Positions 1-5,562 of a stretch of 8,579 bases of DNA are shown here, one piece after another. The position numbers and the translations under genes are program-made. The DNA lies in assembly GCA_913064935.1 (NCBI GenBank), contig CAJYBF010000033.1, forward strand, positions 1 through 8,579, read 5' to 3'. The DNA is from an uncultured Mollicutes bacterium. GTDB taxonomy: Bacteria > Bacillota_I > Bacilli_A > MAG-NZ. Positions within the stretch are counted from its first letter, which is position 1, and the number at the start of each line of letters is the position of its first letter. The notes under the pieces are model-generated. The model was given only the letters and a program-made list of their open reading frames with translations. It was not told where the DNA came from and did not search any database.

Positions 1-51
1 CATCGGGAAATCTGTTTTAGGCATCAATAATGTTGCTTTAAATTCTTTCAT
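1..51 (-). CDS. ileS: Isoleucyl-tRNA synthetase, N-terminal 17 codons only
   Basis: Class I aminoacyl-tRNA synthetase charging tRNA-Ile in the cytoplasm; only the first 17 residues lie in the window and the gene runs off the left edge. The visible peptide, MKEFKATLLMPKTDFPM, matches the conserved IleS start (Bacillus IleS begins MDFKDTLLMPKTDFPM, from memory). The ATG at 51-49 follows a strong GGAGGAG Shine-Dalgarno at 62-56. The gene sits directly behind a T-box leader with an AUC specifier, which independently supports the isoleucine assignment. Catalytic motifs such as HIGH and KMSKS are outside the window. Confidence 0.93.
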   Translation of the reverse strand, partial: MKEFKATLLMPKTDFPM

Positions 52-87
52 ATTACTCCTCCAACGTTGCTTAGTTTATTTTTAAAT

Positions 88-113
88 AAAAAAATCCTTA
101 GAAATTCTAAGGA
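88..113 (-). terminator. Regulated terminator of the ileS T-box
   Basis: A near-perfect hairpin at 113-95 (arms TCCTTAGAA and TTCTAAGGA, minimal loop) is followed by seven T residues (94-88). It competes with the T-box antiterminator. There is no other terminator between ylmH and ileS, so this one may also end ylmH-operon transcripts when isoleucine is plentiful (inference). Confidence 0.9.
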
Positions 114-300
114 CGAATATTTTCGCGGTACCACCTTAGTTCACAACCATAGTTGTGCACTCTAATCTTTTATCGCAAGATTTACGATCTTACTTTTAAT
201 AAGAATACTCATAGGTGATATAAACTACATCTTTTTACTAGACTCACACCATCTCTAGTTCGCTTTTAAAGTCAATGTAATTCACTTGTCCTAATCTTCG
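88..300 (-). ncRNA. T-box riboswitch leader of ileS, isoleucine specifier
   Basis: Senses uncharged tRNA-Ile and lets transcription continue into ileS. Visible on the minus strand: a stem I region with the AGAGATGG and GGTGTGAG elements (about 265-243); a specifier region TATATCACCT, whose ATC (Ile) codon lies at 219-217 and is followed by A, as is usual; a stem III-like hairpin CACAAC/GTTGTG (157-152 with 147-142); the T-box AAGGTGGTACCGCGA at 137-123; and a terminator at 113-88. CTAAGG at the T-box edge (139-134) can pair with CCTTAG in the 5' terminator arm, giving the mutually exclusive antiterminator. The 5' end is approximate: the leader begins within a few bases of the ylmH stop and I saw no convincing own promoter. 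Confidence 0.95.
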
Positions 301-1008
301 TTAATATAGTCCAATAGATACAAAATAATTGGATTTTCTACTCATACCTAGTTCTTCTAAGAAGATAAATCTTCCTTTTTGTCTAACAGAAATCAAGTCA
401 CCTTGTTTAACATTATAAGATATGTTCTCAGTCAATCTATGATTTACACGTACCAATCCCTTGTTAATCATATTTTTAGACTCGTTTCTAGAACAATTAT
501 ATACACTCGATATGATAATATCAAGCCTAAATGACTTTAAAGTAACTTTTATTAGTTTATAATTTTCACTTCTTGTCAATTTGCTTCCATCTACCAATTT
601 TAGATCTATGTTGATTTTACCCACAGTAGTAAAATTTAGAACAATATATTTCTTTATTTCGTCAGTTACAAATATGTGCGTTTCATCATCAACAAGAATG
701 TCACCAATGTTCTCTTTTTCAATTCCAAGACCAAGTACGCTTCCTAAGATACTTCTATGTGTAAGCTTACCAAACCTTTCGTCACAGACAAGTTTGAAAC
801 ATGATATTTTATAATCGTCTGATTCAAAAAAACTCGCTCTTTTCATCTCTGATCCTGCATAACCTCCATAGAAATTCGCATCAGGGATAATTCTACTAAC
901 TATAGTTTGTTCATTCAAATCCAAAAACTTTGTAAGATGTGGTTTTCCAATTGAGTTTTTAATCTTCTTTACAAATTCTTGGTCTTCTTTATTAAAATGC
1001 TCCAGCAT
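301..1008 (-). CDS. ylmH: YlmH, S4-domain RNA-binding protein
   Basis: RNA-binding protein of the division-cluster YlmH family; in Bacillus subtilis YlmH has been linked to ribosome-associated quality control, binding 50S subunits carrying stalled peptidyl-tRNA (established knowledge, not visible here). At 235 aa it is near the family length. The N-terminal region carries the family motif THRSILGSVLGLGIEKENIG (about 83-102), and an S4 domain covers about 161-210 (SFRLDIIISSVYNCSR, KGLVRVNHR, GDLISVRQKGRF). The ATG at 1008 lies inside the last codons of ylmG (17-base overlap) and has no clear Shine-Dalgarno, suggesting translational coupling. The start is supported because MLEHFNKEDQEFV aligns with the usual family N-terminus. 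Its stop touches the T-box leader. Confidence 0.92.
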   Translation of the reverse strand: MLEHFNKEDQEFVKKIKNSIGKPHLTKFLDLNEQTIVSRIIPDANFYGGYAGSEMKRASFFESDDYKISCFKLVCDERFGKLTHRSILGSVLGLGIEKENIGDILVDDETHIFVTDEIKKYIVLNFTTVGKINIDLKLVDGSKLTRSENYKLIKVTLKSFRLDIIISSVYNCSRNESKNMINKGLVRVNHRLTENISYNVKQGDLISVRQKGRFIFLEELGMSRKSNYFVSIGLY

Positions 1009-1258
1009 TTATCAAATTAACAATACCGGTAATCGCGAATCTTAATAACAAGAAACCTATGATTGGGGAAAAGTCCATCCCTGCGATTGGCGGTATAATC
1101 CTTCTAAATTTAGAAATATATGGTTCTACCATAACTATTAAGAATCTATGGATGGGATTCCCTCTGAAGTTAGGAAACCAGCTTAATAGAACGTATCCAA
1201 ATAATAATAACTGATAAACAGTTAAAAAATAGTATATAAATATTAATACAGATTGCAT
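992..1258 (-). CDS. ylmG: YlmG, YggT-family membrane protein
   Basis: Small integral membrane protein of the YggT family, found in ylm/sepF division clusters; the biochemical role is unsettled and related plastid proteins affect nucleoid or division organisation. The chosen product is 88 aa, starting at the ATG at 1258-1256 one base after the sepF stop, with AGAGGAA eight bases upstream. A longer frame reaches 1321 but would add 21 residues overlapping sepF and lacks the family N-terminus. Two hydrophobic segments are visible, about residues 3-26 and 65-84, separated by the family motif FPNFRGNPIHRFLIVMVEPY (about 28-47) and PIAGMDFSPIIGF. The 3' end overlaps ylmH. Confidence 0.92.
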   Translation of the reverse strand: MQSVLIFIYYFLTVYQLLLFGYVLLSWFPNFRGNPIHRFLIVMVEPYISKFRRIIPPIAGMDFSPIIGFLLLRFAITGIVNLINAGAF

Positions 1259-1259
1259 G

Positions 1260-1634
1260 TTAAGCTTCCTCTCTATATTGGTTATAAAAGTGCATAATTG
1301 ATCCATTTTCCATATTCTCATCTTTAGAAAATATAAAAATCTTCTTAGTCATTTGTAAATTAACTCCACCTGTTGCATAAATAACACCAGATAAGAAAGC
1401 AATTAGTTGGTTAGACTCATTAACTCCAAGATCCTCAAAATTGATAACTAATGGTTCTCCAGCCACTAACTTAGCAGCTAGGTCTTGTGCCTTTGAATTA
1501 TCTACTAGTTTTTCAAAAATTATTCTATCTCTTGCCTCTTTAGGTTGGTTGTCTCCAGTTTCGTTCCCATCGTAATTCTCTGTTAATTCCTTTTCTTCTA
1601 TAGGATATCCGAATAGTTTTCTCAATATACTCAT
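1260..1634 (-). CDS. sepF: SepF, FtsZ membrane anchor and division protein
   Basis: SepF polymerises into arcs at mid-cell, binds membrane through an N-terminal amphipathic helix and binds the FtsZ C-terminal peptide. At 124 aa it is shorter than the roughly 150 aa of Bacillus SepF, mainly through a short acidic linker. Residues 1-10 (MSILRKLFGY) are the membrane helix, 11-37 an acidic low-complexity linker, and about 38-105 the SepF core, including INFEDLGVNESNQLIAFLSG and VIYATGGVNLQMTKKIFIFS. The ATG at 1634 has AAAGGGGA upstream, inside the last codons of ylmE. Functionally relevant oddity: the ftsZ copy in this window lacks the peptide SepF would bind unless its TAG is an error or is read through. 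Confidence 0.95.
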   Translation of the reverse strand: MSILRKLFGYPIEEKELTENYDGNETGDNQPKEARDRIIFEKLVDNSKAQDLAAKLVAGEPLVINFEDLGVNESNQLIAFLSGVIYATGGVNLQMTKKIFIFSKDENMENGSIMHFYNQYREEA

Positions 1635-1637
1635 AAT

Positions 1638-2252
1638 CTATCCCCTTTCGTATAATATTCTCCCTAGTCTCACAAATGTAGCTCCATATTCTATTGCTAC
1701 TTTATAGTCATTACTCATACCCATTGATAACTCATTGAATGGATATTTATCCTTTAATAGTTCCATTTGTTTGAAACAATTAATAAGTTCATTTGTATCA
1801 TTTGTTTCTGGTGCCATTGTCATAAACCCGACAATCTCTATCCTTTCTAGTTTACCTAACTCAGTAATAAAACTATCGACATCATCTATGTTTATCCCAT
1901 GTTTAGATTCCTCTTTAGAAGTTTTAACTTGAATAAAACATTTTAGTGGTTCCTTAGCTCTTTTGTTAATTTCCTGAGCAAGGCTTAAGCGATCTAGTGA
2001 ATGTAAGTAGTCTATTTTATCTACAATCTTTTTAACTTTTTTTGTTTGCAAAGATCCAATAAAATGCCACACCACATTGTCTACTTTTTCATACTTGTCC
2101 AAAAAAGAGTCAACCCTATTTTCTCCTATATGAAGCATTCCACTATCTCTAAAAGCTAGCACGCCCTCATAGTCAACATATTTAGTTACAGTGACTATAT
2201 TAATGTTAGGATAATCATCCTTGAATGACTTAATAAATTCTTTATTTACCAT
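1638..2252 (-). CDS. ylmE: YggS/YlmE-family pyridoxal-phosphate homeostasis protein
   Basis: Cytoplasmic fold-type III PLP-binding protein implicated in vitamin B6 and amino-acid homeostasis; no classical reaction is established. K24 in VTVTKY is the expected Schiff-base lysine. Other family motifs are HIGENRVDSF (41-50), HFIGSLQTKK (63-72), SKHGI (116-120), GFMTMAP (142-148), LSMGMSNDYKVAI (175-187) and FVRLGRILY (193-201). At 204 aa it is about 20 residues shorter than usual, missing most of the first helix before K24, but an AAGGTGG Shine-Dalgarno six bases upstream supports this start. First gene of ylmE-sepF-ylmG-ylmH. It ends in TAG, which is in frame with the sepF ATG two codons later. 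Confidence 0.93.
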   Translation of the reverse strand: MVNKEFIKSFKDDYPNINIVTVTKYVDYEGVLAFRDSGMLHIGENRVDSFLDKYEKVDNVVWHFIGSLQTKKVKKIVDKIDYLHSLDRLSLAQEINKRAKEPLKCFIQVKTSKEESKHGINIDDVDSFITELGKLERIEIVGFMTMAPETNDTNELINCFKQMELLKDKYPFNELSMGMSNDYKVAIEYGATFVRLGRILYERG

Positions 2253-2292
2253 ATAACCACCTTAAAATTGAACGCTATTTTATATCTCTATT

Positions 2293-2321
2293 ATTATAGC
2301 ATACATACTTTTTTTAGTTAA
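2293..2321 (-). promoter_or_regulatory. Sigma-A type promoter of the ylmE-sepF-ylmG-ylmH operon
   Basis: TATAAT at 2298-2293 is preceded by TGC, an extended -10 (TGnTATAAT), with TTAACT at 2321-2316 seventeen bases upstream as a partial -35. It overlaps the last codons and stop of ymxH and lies about 40 bases upstream of the ylmE ATG. It suggests that the division/translation block is transcribed vegetatively and independently of the sporulation genes upstream. I did not see an operator. Confidence 0.75.
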
Positions 2322-2577
2322 GCATACAGTTGTAATTCACTATGATTACATCTTCACCAATTTTGATGATTTGATCCCAAGGAATTGTTATTCCTCGATC
2401 TGGATTTAAGATTTTTAATAGCTTTCCTAATGTTTTAACAGTTATGCTACAAATATGACCAGAAGCGGTATCTATCTCTAGATCCGATATAGTACCAAGA
2501 ACAGAGCCATCTACAACATTAACGACTTCTAGATCTTGTAACTCACGATAAGATATTTTTCCAACATAATTCCCCAT
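2314..2577 (-). CDS. ylmC: YlmC/YmxH-family PRC-barrel sporulation protein
   Basis: Small PRC-barrel protein of the YlmC/YmxH family, common in spore-formers and often directly after sigG; its molecular role is unknown. The 87 aa match the family length and form one PRC-barrel, with YRELQDLEVVNVVDGSVLG near residues 10-28, the barrel core ISDLEIDTASGHICSITVK (30-48) and a C-terminal strand GRGI-like segment ending in IPWDQIIKIGEDVIIVNY. The ATG at 2577 has a strong AGGGGGG upstream. It is separated from sigG by an intrinsic terminator, so it should have its own promoter; a TATAAT lies at 2600-2595. Its 3' end contains the -35 of the ylmE promoter. The choice between symbols ylmC and ymxH is uncertain. 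Confidence 0.88.
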   Translation of the reverse strand: MGNYVGKISYRELQDLEVVNVVDGSVLGTISDLEIDTASGHICSITVKTLGKLLKILNPDRGITIPWDQIIKIGEDVIIVNYNCMLN

Positions 2578-2594
2578 GAAATCCCCCCTAAAAT

Positions 2595-2624
2595 ATTATA
2601 TGAAGAATCAAATAAAAAAAGTCA
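2595..2624 (-). promoter_or_regulatory. Possible promoter of ylmC/ymxH
   Basis: CATATAAT at 2602-2595 contains a perfect TATAAT and also resembles sporulation-type -10 elements (sigma-E CATACAnT, one mismatch). The only -35 candidate, TGACTT at 2624-2619 with an 18-base spacer, lies inside the sigG terminator stem and is a poor match to any class. A promoter is expected because a terminator separates the gene from sigG; the sigma factor cannot be decided from sequence. Confidence 0.3.
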
Positions 2625-2640
2625 TTATAAATAATGACTT
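2614..2640 (-). terminator. Intrinsic terminator after sigG
   Basis: A 9-bp hairpin, AAGTCATTA/TAATGACTT with a 4-base loop (2640-2619), is followed by seven T residues (2620-2614, sharing its last bases with the stem). The first stem base overlaps the sigG stop codon. It ends the spoIIGA-sigE-sigG block. Confidence 0.9.
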
Positions 2641-3413
2641 TATCCTATATATTCACTCATATGTCTTAATGCTGATTTCTCTAGTCTTGATACTTGTGCC
2701 TGTGATATTCCTATTTCATCAGCTATTTCCATTTGTGTTTTTCCTTGAAAGTATCTTTCTAGGATAATTGATTTTTCTCTTTTTTCTAGTCTTTCTAAGC
2801 TTTCTTTTATCATTATTTCTTCTATGTTTTTGCTTTCAGTATCTATTTTATCACGTATCTGATCAATTAAATGTATTGTATCTCCACCATCATTATATAT
2901 TGGAGTAAACATACTAATAGGTTCCTGTATTGCTTCAAAAGCCATTACTACATTTATCTCTTCTACTTCTAATTCCTTTGCTAATTCTTTTATAGTTGGC
3001 TCTCTATATACTTCTCTTAAATATCTTTCCTTTATTTTAAGAGATTTATATGCAATGTCCTTTAAAGATCTACTAACTCTGATTGAGCCTGAGTCTCTAA
3101 GGTATCTTCTTATTTCACCGATTATCATTGGCACTGCATACGTCGAAAATCTAACTCCATGACTCATATCGAAATTGTCTATCGCTTTTATTAATCCAAC
3201 GCAGCCAACTTGAAATAAATCATCCAAGTTCTCACCACGATTATTAAATTTTTTTAATACACTAAGAATTAATTTTATATTACCAATAATCAATTTCTCT
3301 CTTGCGGCAGTGTCTCCGCCTTTGATCATCACTAGTAGTTCCATCATTTCCTTATTTTTCAATGTCTGTAGTTTAGATGTATCAACACCTGTAATCTCAA
3401 CTCTATTAAGCAA
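2640..3413 (-). CDS. sigG: RNA polymerase sporulation sigma factor sigma-G
   Basis: Late forespore sigma factor directing genes for small acid-soluble proteins, DNA protection and germination after engulfment. The N-terminal signature VEITGVDTSKLQTLKN is sigma-G specific. Region 2 holds NRGENLDDLFQVGCVGLIKA and FSTYAVPMIIGEIRRYLRD; region 3 begins around IRVSRSLKDIAYK; region 4.2 is GKTQMEIADEIGISQAQVSR. I start at TTG 3413-3411 (257 aa, MLNRVEITG): it lies eight bases after AAAGGGGG and fits the family N-terminus. The GTG at 3422 would touch the Shine-Dalgarno and add MAI. The 63 or so bases after sigE hold a sigma-G-like promoter, suggesting autoregulation on top of read-through from spoIIG; a terminator follows immediately. 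Confidence 0.95.
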   Translation of the reverse strand: MLNRVEITGVDTSKLQTLKNKEMMELLVMIKGGDTAAREKLIIGNIKLILSVLKKFNNRGENLDDLFQVGCVGLIKAIDNFDMSHGVRFSTYAVPMIIGEIRRYLRDSGSIRVSRSLKDIAYKSLKIKERYLREVYREPTIKELAKELEVEEINVVMAFEAIQEPISMFTPIYNDGGDTIHLIDQIRDKIDTESKNIEEIMIKESLERLEKREKSIILERYFQGKTQMEIADEIGISQAQVSRLEKSALRHMSEYIG

Positions 3414-3437
3414 AATAGCCACCCCCTTTTCTATTAG

Positions 3438-3468
3438 GAGTATGGCTATTTTTCTATATTTTTATTCA
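3438..3468 (-). promoter_or_regulatory. Sigma-G-like (forespore) promoter of sigG
   Basis: In the sigE-sigG gap, TGAATA at 3468-3463 and CATACTC at 3444-3438 are separated by 18 bases. The Bacillus sigma-G consensus as I recall it is TGAATA, 17-18 bases, CATACTA, so 12 of 13 positions match. The predicted start would be near 3431, leaving a leader of about 18 bases carrying the AAAGGGGG Shine-Dalgarno. sigG autoregulation is known in B. subtilis; its use here is inferred. I did not find a clear sigma-F element. Confidence 0.6.
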
Positions 3469-3485
3469 TGGATAAAAATAAATGA

Positions 3486-4187
3486 TTATTCTCTTTGCAA
3501 ATCCTTGTCTACTTGATGTTTTATTTTCTCGAAAATACGCTTTTCTAGTCGAGATATATAAGATTGTGAGATACCTAGTGTTTTGGCGACTTGTTTTTGA
3601 GTAAGTTCTTTTTTCCCTAACAAACCAAATCTCAAAGTAACTATATTTCTTTCCCTAATAGGGAGATCACTGATAACTTTATAAATCGCTTTTCTTTCCT
3701 CGTCAGCAAGAATTTTATCAAATATCCCATCATCTGAAGTCCCTAAGATATCTGCAAGGATAAGTTCGTTACCTTCGGCATCTGTATTTAGTTTTTCATC
3801 AAGGGAAACGTCTTGTCTCGATTTTGAAATTTTTCTTAAATACATCAGTATTTCATTTTCAATACACATATATGCATAAGTAGCTAATTTAATTTTCTTT
3901 TCTAACTTAAATGTCTTCACAGCTTTAATTAAGCCCATTGATCCAATACCTATTAAGTCTTCAATGTGTATACCAGTACTTTCAAACTTCTTTGCTATAT
4001 AAACAACTAGTCTTAGGTTATGTTCGATAAGTTTATCTCTAGCTGACTTATCCCCTTGTTGACTTAAAATAACAAATTTCCTTTCATCCGCAATAGTAAG
4101 CGGTTCAGGTAGCACGTCTGAACTGTTTATAAAGTAGACTTGTCTATTAACAAAAAACCCAAATATTCGTTTCAATATCTTAATCAT
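3486..4187 (-). CDS. sigE: Pro-sigma-E, mother-cell sporulation sigma factor precursor
   Basis: Early mother-cell sigma factor made as an inactive membrane-bound precursor and cleaved by SpoIIGA. The 233 aa match the family. Residues 1-18 (MIKILKRIFGFFVNRQVY) form a basic-hydrophobic prosequence, shorter than the 27 residues of B. subtilis; by alignment with the EVYYIGG site, cleavage would fall near Y18-F19. Region 2 shows LRLVVYIAKKFESTGIHIED and LATYAYMCIENEILMYLRK, and region 4.2 shows TQKQVAKTLGISQSYISRLE. The ATG at 4187 shares one base with the spoIIGA TAA (TAATG) and has AGGGGGAG upstream, so translation is probably coupled to the protease. Confidence 0.96.
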   Translation of the reverse strand: MIKILKRIFGFFVNRQVYFINSSDVLPEPLTIADERKFVILSQQGDKSARDKLIEHNLRLVVYIAKKFESTGIHIEDLIGIGSMGLIKAVKTFKLEKKIKLATYAYMCIENEILMYLRKISKSRQDVSLDEKLNTDAEGNELILADILGTSDDGIFDKILADEERKAIYKVISDLPIRERNIVTLRFGLLGKKELTQKQVAKTLGISQSYISRLEKRIFEKIKHQVDKDLQRE

Positions 4188-4876
4188 TACTTCTCCCCCT
4201 TAAACTTAAATAAATGTGGACTAATGAGAGCATCATACGGAATATCATCATTATAAGAGATATAACATTCCATCAAAGACTTATTAATTACAATCTCCGC
4301 TTTATATAAATCTATGACTGTAGTCCCACTAATAGTATCAATACTGCATAACTTGCTATATTCTACATCTAAATTTATGCTACTTTTAATAAAACAAATG
4401 CTTAACCCATCGACCAAAGCTATATTACCTGTGTCTATTAAAGCAACAATTTTTTTCCCGTTTGTCTGAATTTGCGTTTTCCAACTCAATTTGGAGTCAA
4501 ATACCAATTTATCAATAAGATAGAAAACAGTCACAATTACTACACTGCTTATTAGTAGATTAAGGTTAACCGAACTGTCAATAAGGAATGTTAATCCACC
4601 AACGGAGATGCTAATGGTGTAATATAACAGGGAGAGACTTATGAACTGTTTGAAGTTGTAAAAACCGAAAGCCAAATAAACGAACAATATACCAACAAAA
4701 AATCTTAAAAAAATCGGGATAGGATAAATCAATGAAAAAATTGTAAAAACACTAACAAATAAACTACCAACAATAAGCCTTTTCCTCTTAAGTCCGAGGA
4801 AGTTACCCAAAAGATAGAAAACCATATAATTCGTTATAAAATTAATCAAGAAAAACATATCAAGATATATTGTCAC
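4187..4876 (-). CDS. spoIIGA: SpoIIGA, pro-sigma-E processing aspartic protease
   Basis: Membrane protease of the asymmetric septum that activates pro-sigma-E on the signal from SpoIIR. About five hydrophobic segments occupy residues 1-122, then a soluble domain carries the retropepsin-like motif ALIDTGN with the likely catalytic aspartate D148. The C-terminal PYDALISPHLF resembles the family's late conserved segment. At 229 aa it is shorter than B. subtilis SpoIIGA (about 309 aa), the saving lying in the protease-domain loops and tail. The start is GTG at 4876-4874, six bases after AGGGGGAG; an ATG at codon 7 has no Shine-Dalgarno of its own. First gene of the spoIIG operon, overlapping sigE by one base. 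Confidence 0.93.
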   Translation of the reverse strand: MTIYLDMFFLINFITNYMVFYLLGNFLGLKRKRLIVGSLFVSVFTIFSLIYPIPIFLRFFVGILFVYLAFGFYNFKQFISLSLLYYTISISVGGLTFLIDSSVNLNLLISSVVIVTVFYLIDKLVFDSKLSWKTQIQTNGKKIVALIDTGNIALVDGLSICFIKSSINLDVEYSKLCSIDTISGTTVIDLYKAEIVINKSLMECYISYNDDIPYDALISPHLFKFKGEK

Positions 4877-4896
4877 GTCTCTCTCCCCCTAATACA

Positions 4897-4928
4897 ATTC
4901 TAACCTTTTGAGCAAAAAAAAATGTCAT
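4897..4928 (-). promoter_or_regulatory. Candidate spoIIG promoter with long spacer and possible Spo0A site
   Basis: TAGAAT at 4902-4897 is a plausible -10, and ATGACA at 4928-4923 is a five-of-six match to the -35, but the spacer is 20 bases. The B. subtilis spoIIG promoter also has an abnormally long spacer (22 bases) and needs Spo0A-P. On the plus strand, CCACGAA at 4937-4943 keeps only the core of the Spo0A box TGnCGAA. The predicted start would fall next to the AGGGGGAG Shine-Dalgarno, giving a leader of about 14 bases, which is a weakness. An alternative -10, TAAAAT, lies just upstream without a good -35. Confidence 0.4.
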
Positions 4929-4959
4929 TAATTTTACCACGAATCTTTTTTTAACATAC

Positions 4960-4985
4960 AAAAAAAGACACCATAATTGATGTCT
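4960..4985 (-). terminator. Intrinsic terminator after the GNAT gene
   Basis: An 8-bp stem, AGACATCA/TGGTGTCT with one T-G pair and an ATTA loop (4985-4966), is followed by seven T residues (4966-4960). It overlaps the TAG stop of the acetyltransferase and isolates the spoIIG operon from upstream transcription. Confidence 0.88.
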
Positions 4986-5502
4986 ACTTATTTTTCTCAA
5001 TAGCGTATCTAACGCATTCAAATTGATCCATATATAATAGTTTATTAGTGAATTTCATTCCAACTTTTTCCATTACCCTAGCTGAGGCAGAATTGTCTAC
5101 TAAAGTGATAGCACTGACAACTGTAGCATCTAGTATTGCGAATGCCTTATCAATAATTTTAAGCGAGACTTCAGTTGCATAACCTTTGTTCCAATATTGT
5201 TGTTTTAACCTATATCCTAGTTCTAATAGTGTAAAGTCATCTGGAGCACTTCTTTCTGGTCTCAAATGAAACCATCCTATAAAGGAATCATCTTCTTTTA
5301 GAAATGCTTTGTAAAAGCCACAATGCTTTCCGCGTTTATAAAAATCTACAAACGAATCCACATAAGTCTTATACTCACTCATGCATAATTGTTTTCCACC
5401 AACATATTTGGTGACTAATGGATTTGAATCAAGTTCAAACATAAAGATTTCATCACCTGTGTTGAATCTCCTAAGGTATACTCTTTCTGTTTCTAAATAC
5501 AT
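4984..5502 (-). CDS. GNAT-family N-acetyltransferase (RimJ/RimL-like)
   Basis: Predicted cytoplasmic acetyl-CoA-dependent N-acetyltransferase of the Acetyltransf_3 type; the substrate cannot be read from the sequence and may be a protein N-terminus, polyamine or antibiotic. The 172 aa are the usual single-domain length. It opens with LETERVYLRRFNTGD, typical of the RimJ/RimL group. The acetyl-CoA pyrophosphate motif is QYWNKGYATEVS (102-113), preceded by the strand ELGYRLK, and followed by the late motif NSASARVMEKVGM (137-149). The ATG at 5502 has AGGGGGAG upstream. It is monocistronic, between two terminators, and lies between ftsZ and spoIIGA where it has no obvious functional link. Confidence 0.9.
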   Translation of the reverse strand: MYLETERVYLRRFNTGDEIFMFELDSNPLVTKYVGGKQLCMSEYKTYVDSFVDFYKRGKHCGFYKAFLKEDDSFIGWFHLRPERSAPDDFTLLELGYRLKQQYWNKGYATEVSLKIIDKAFAILDATVVSAITLVDNSASARVMEKVGMKFTNKLLYMDQFECVRYAIEKNK

Positions 5503-5537
5503 AATTGCTCCCCCTTCGACTTATAATGTATTTTAAC

Positions 5538-5562
5538 AAAAAAAAGAAGATAAATCTTCTTT
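5538..5562 (-). terminator. Intrinsic terminator after the padR-HAAS operon
   Basis: An 8-bp stem, AAAGAAGA/TCTTCTTT with a TTTA loop (5562-5543), runs into a tract of eight T residues (5545-5538). The 5' end of the stem touches the stop codon of the HAAS protein gene. Confidence 0.88.

Noticed and set aside
301..330. TATATT in the last ylmH codons as a -10 for the T-box transcript
   Set aside because: No -35 element at a workable distance; it can equally be explained by coding sequence for the C-terminus.
1256..1321. Longer N-terminus of YlmG (109 aa)
   Set aside because: The extra 21 residues overlap sepF coding sequence, lack a ribosome site, and the ATG at 1258 has one and gives the family N-terminus.
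5503..5520. AGTCGAA next to the GNAT Shine-Dalgarno as a Spo0A box
   Set aside because: One mismatch to a 7-base motif is expected often by chance, it overlaps the ribosome site, and no promoter is placed around it.
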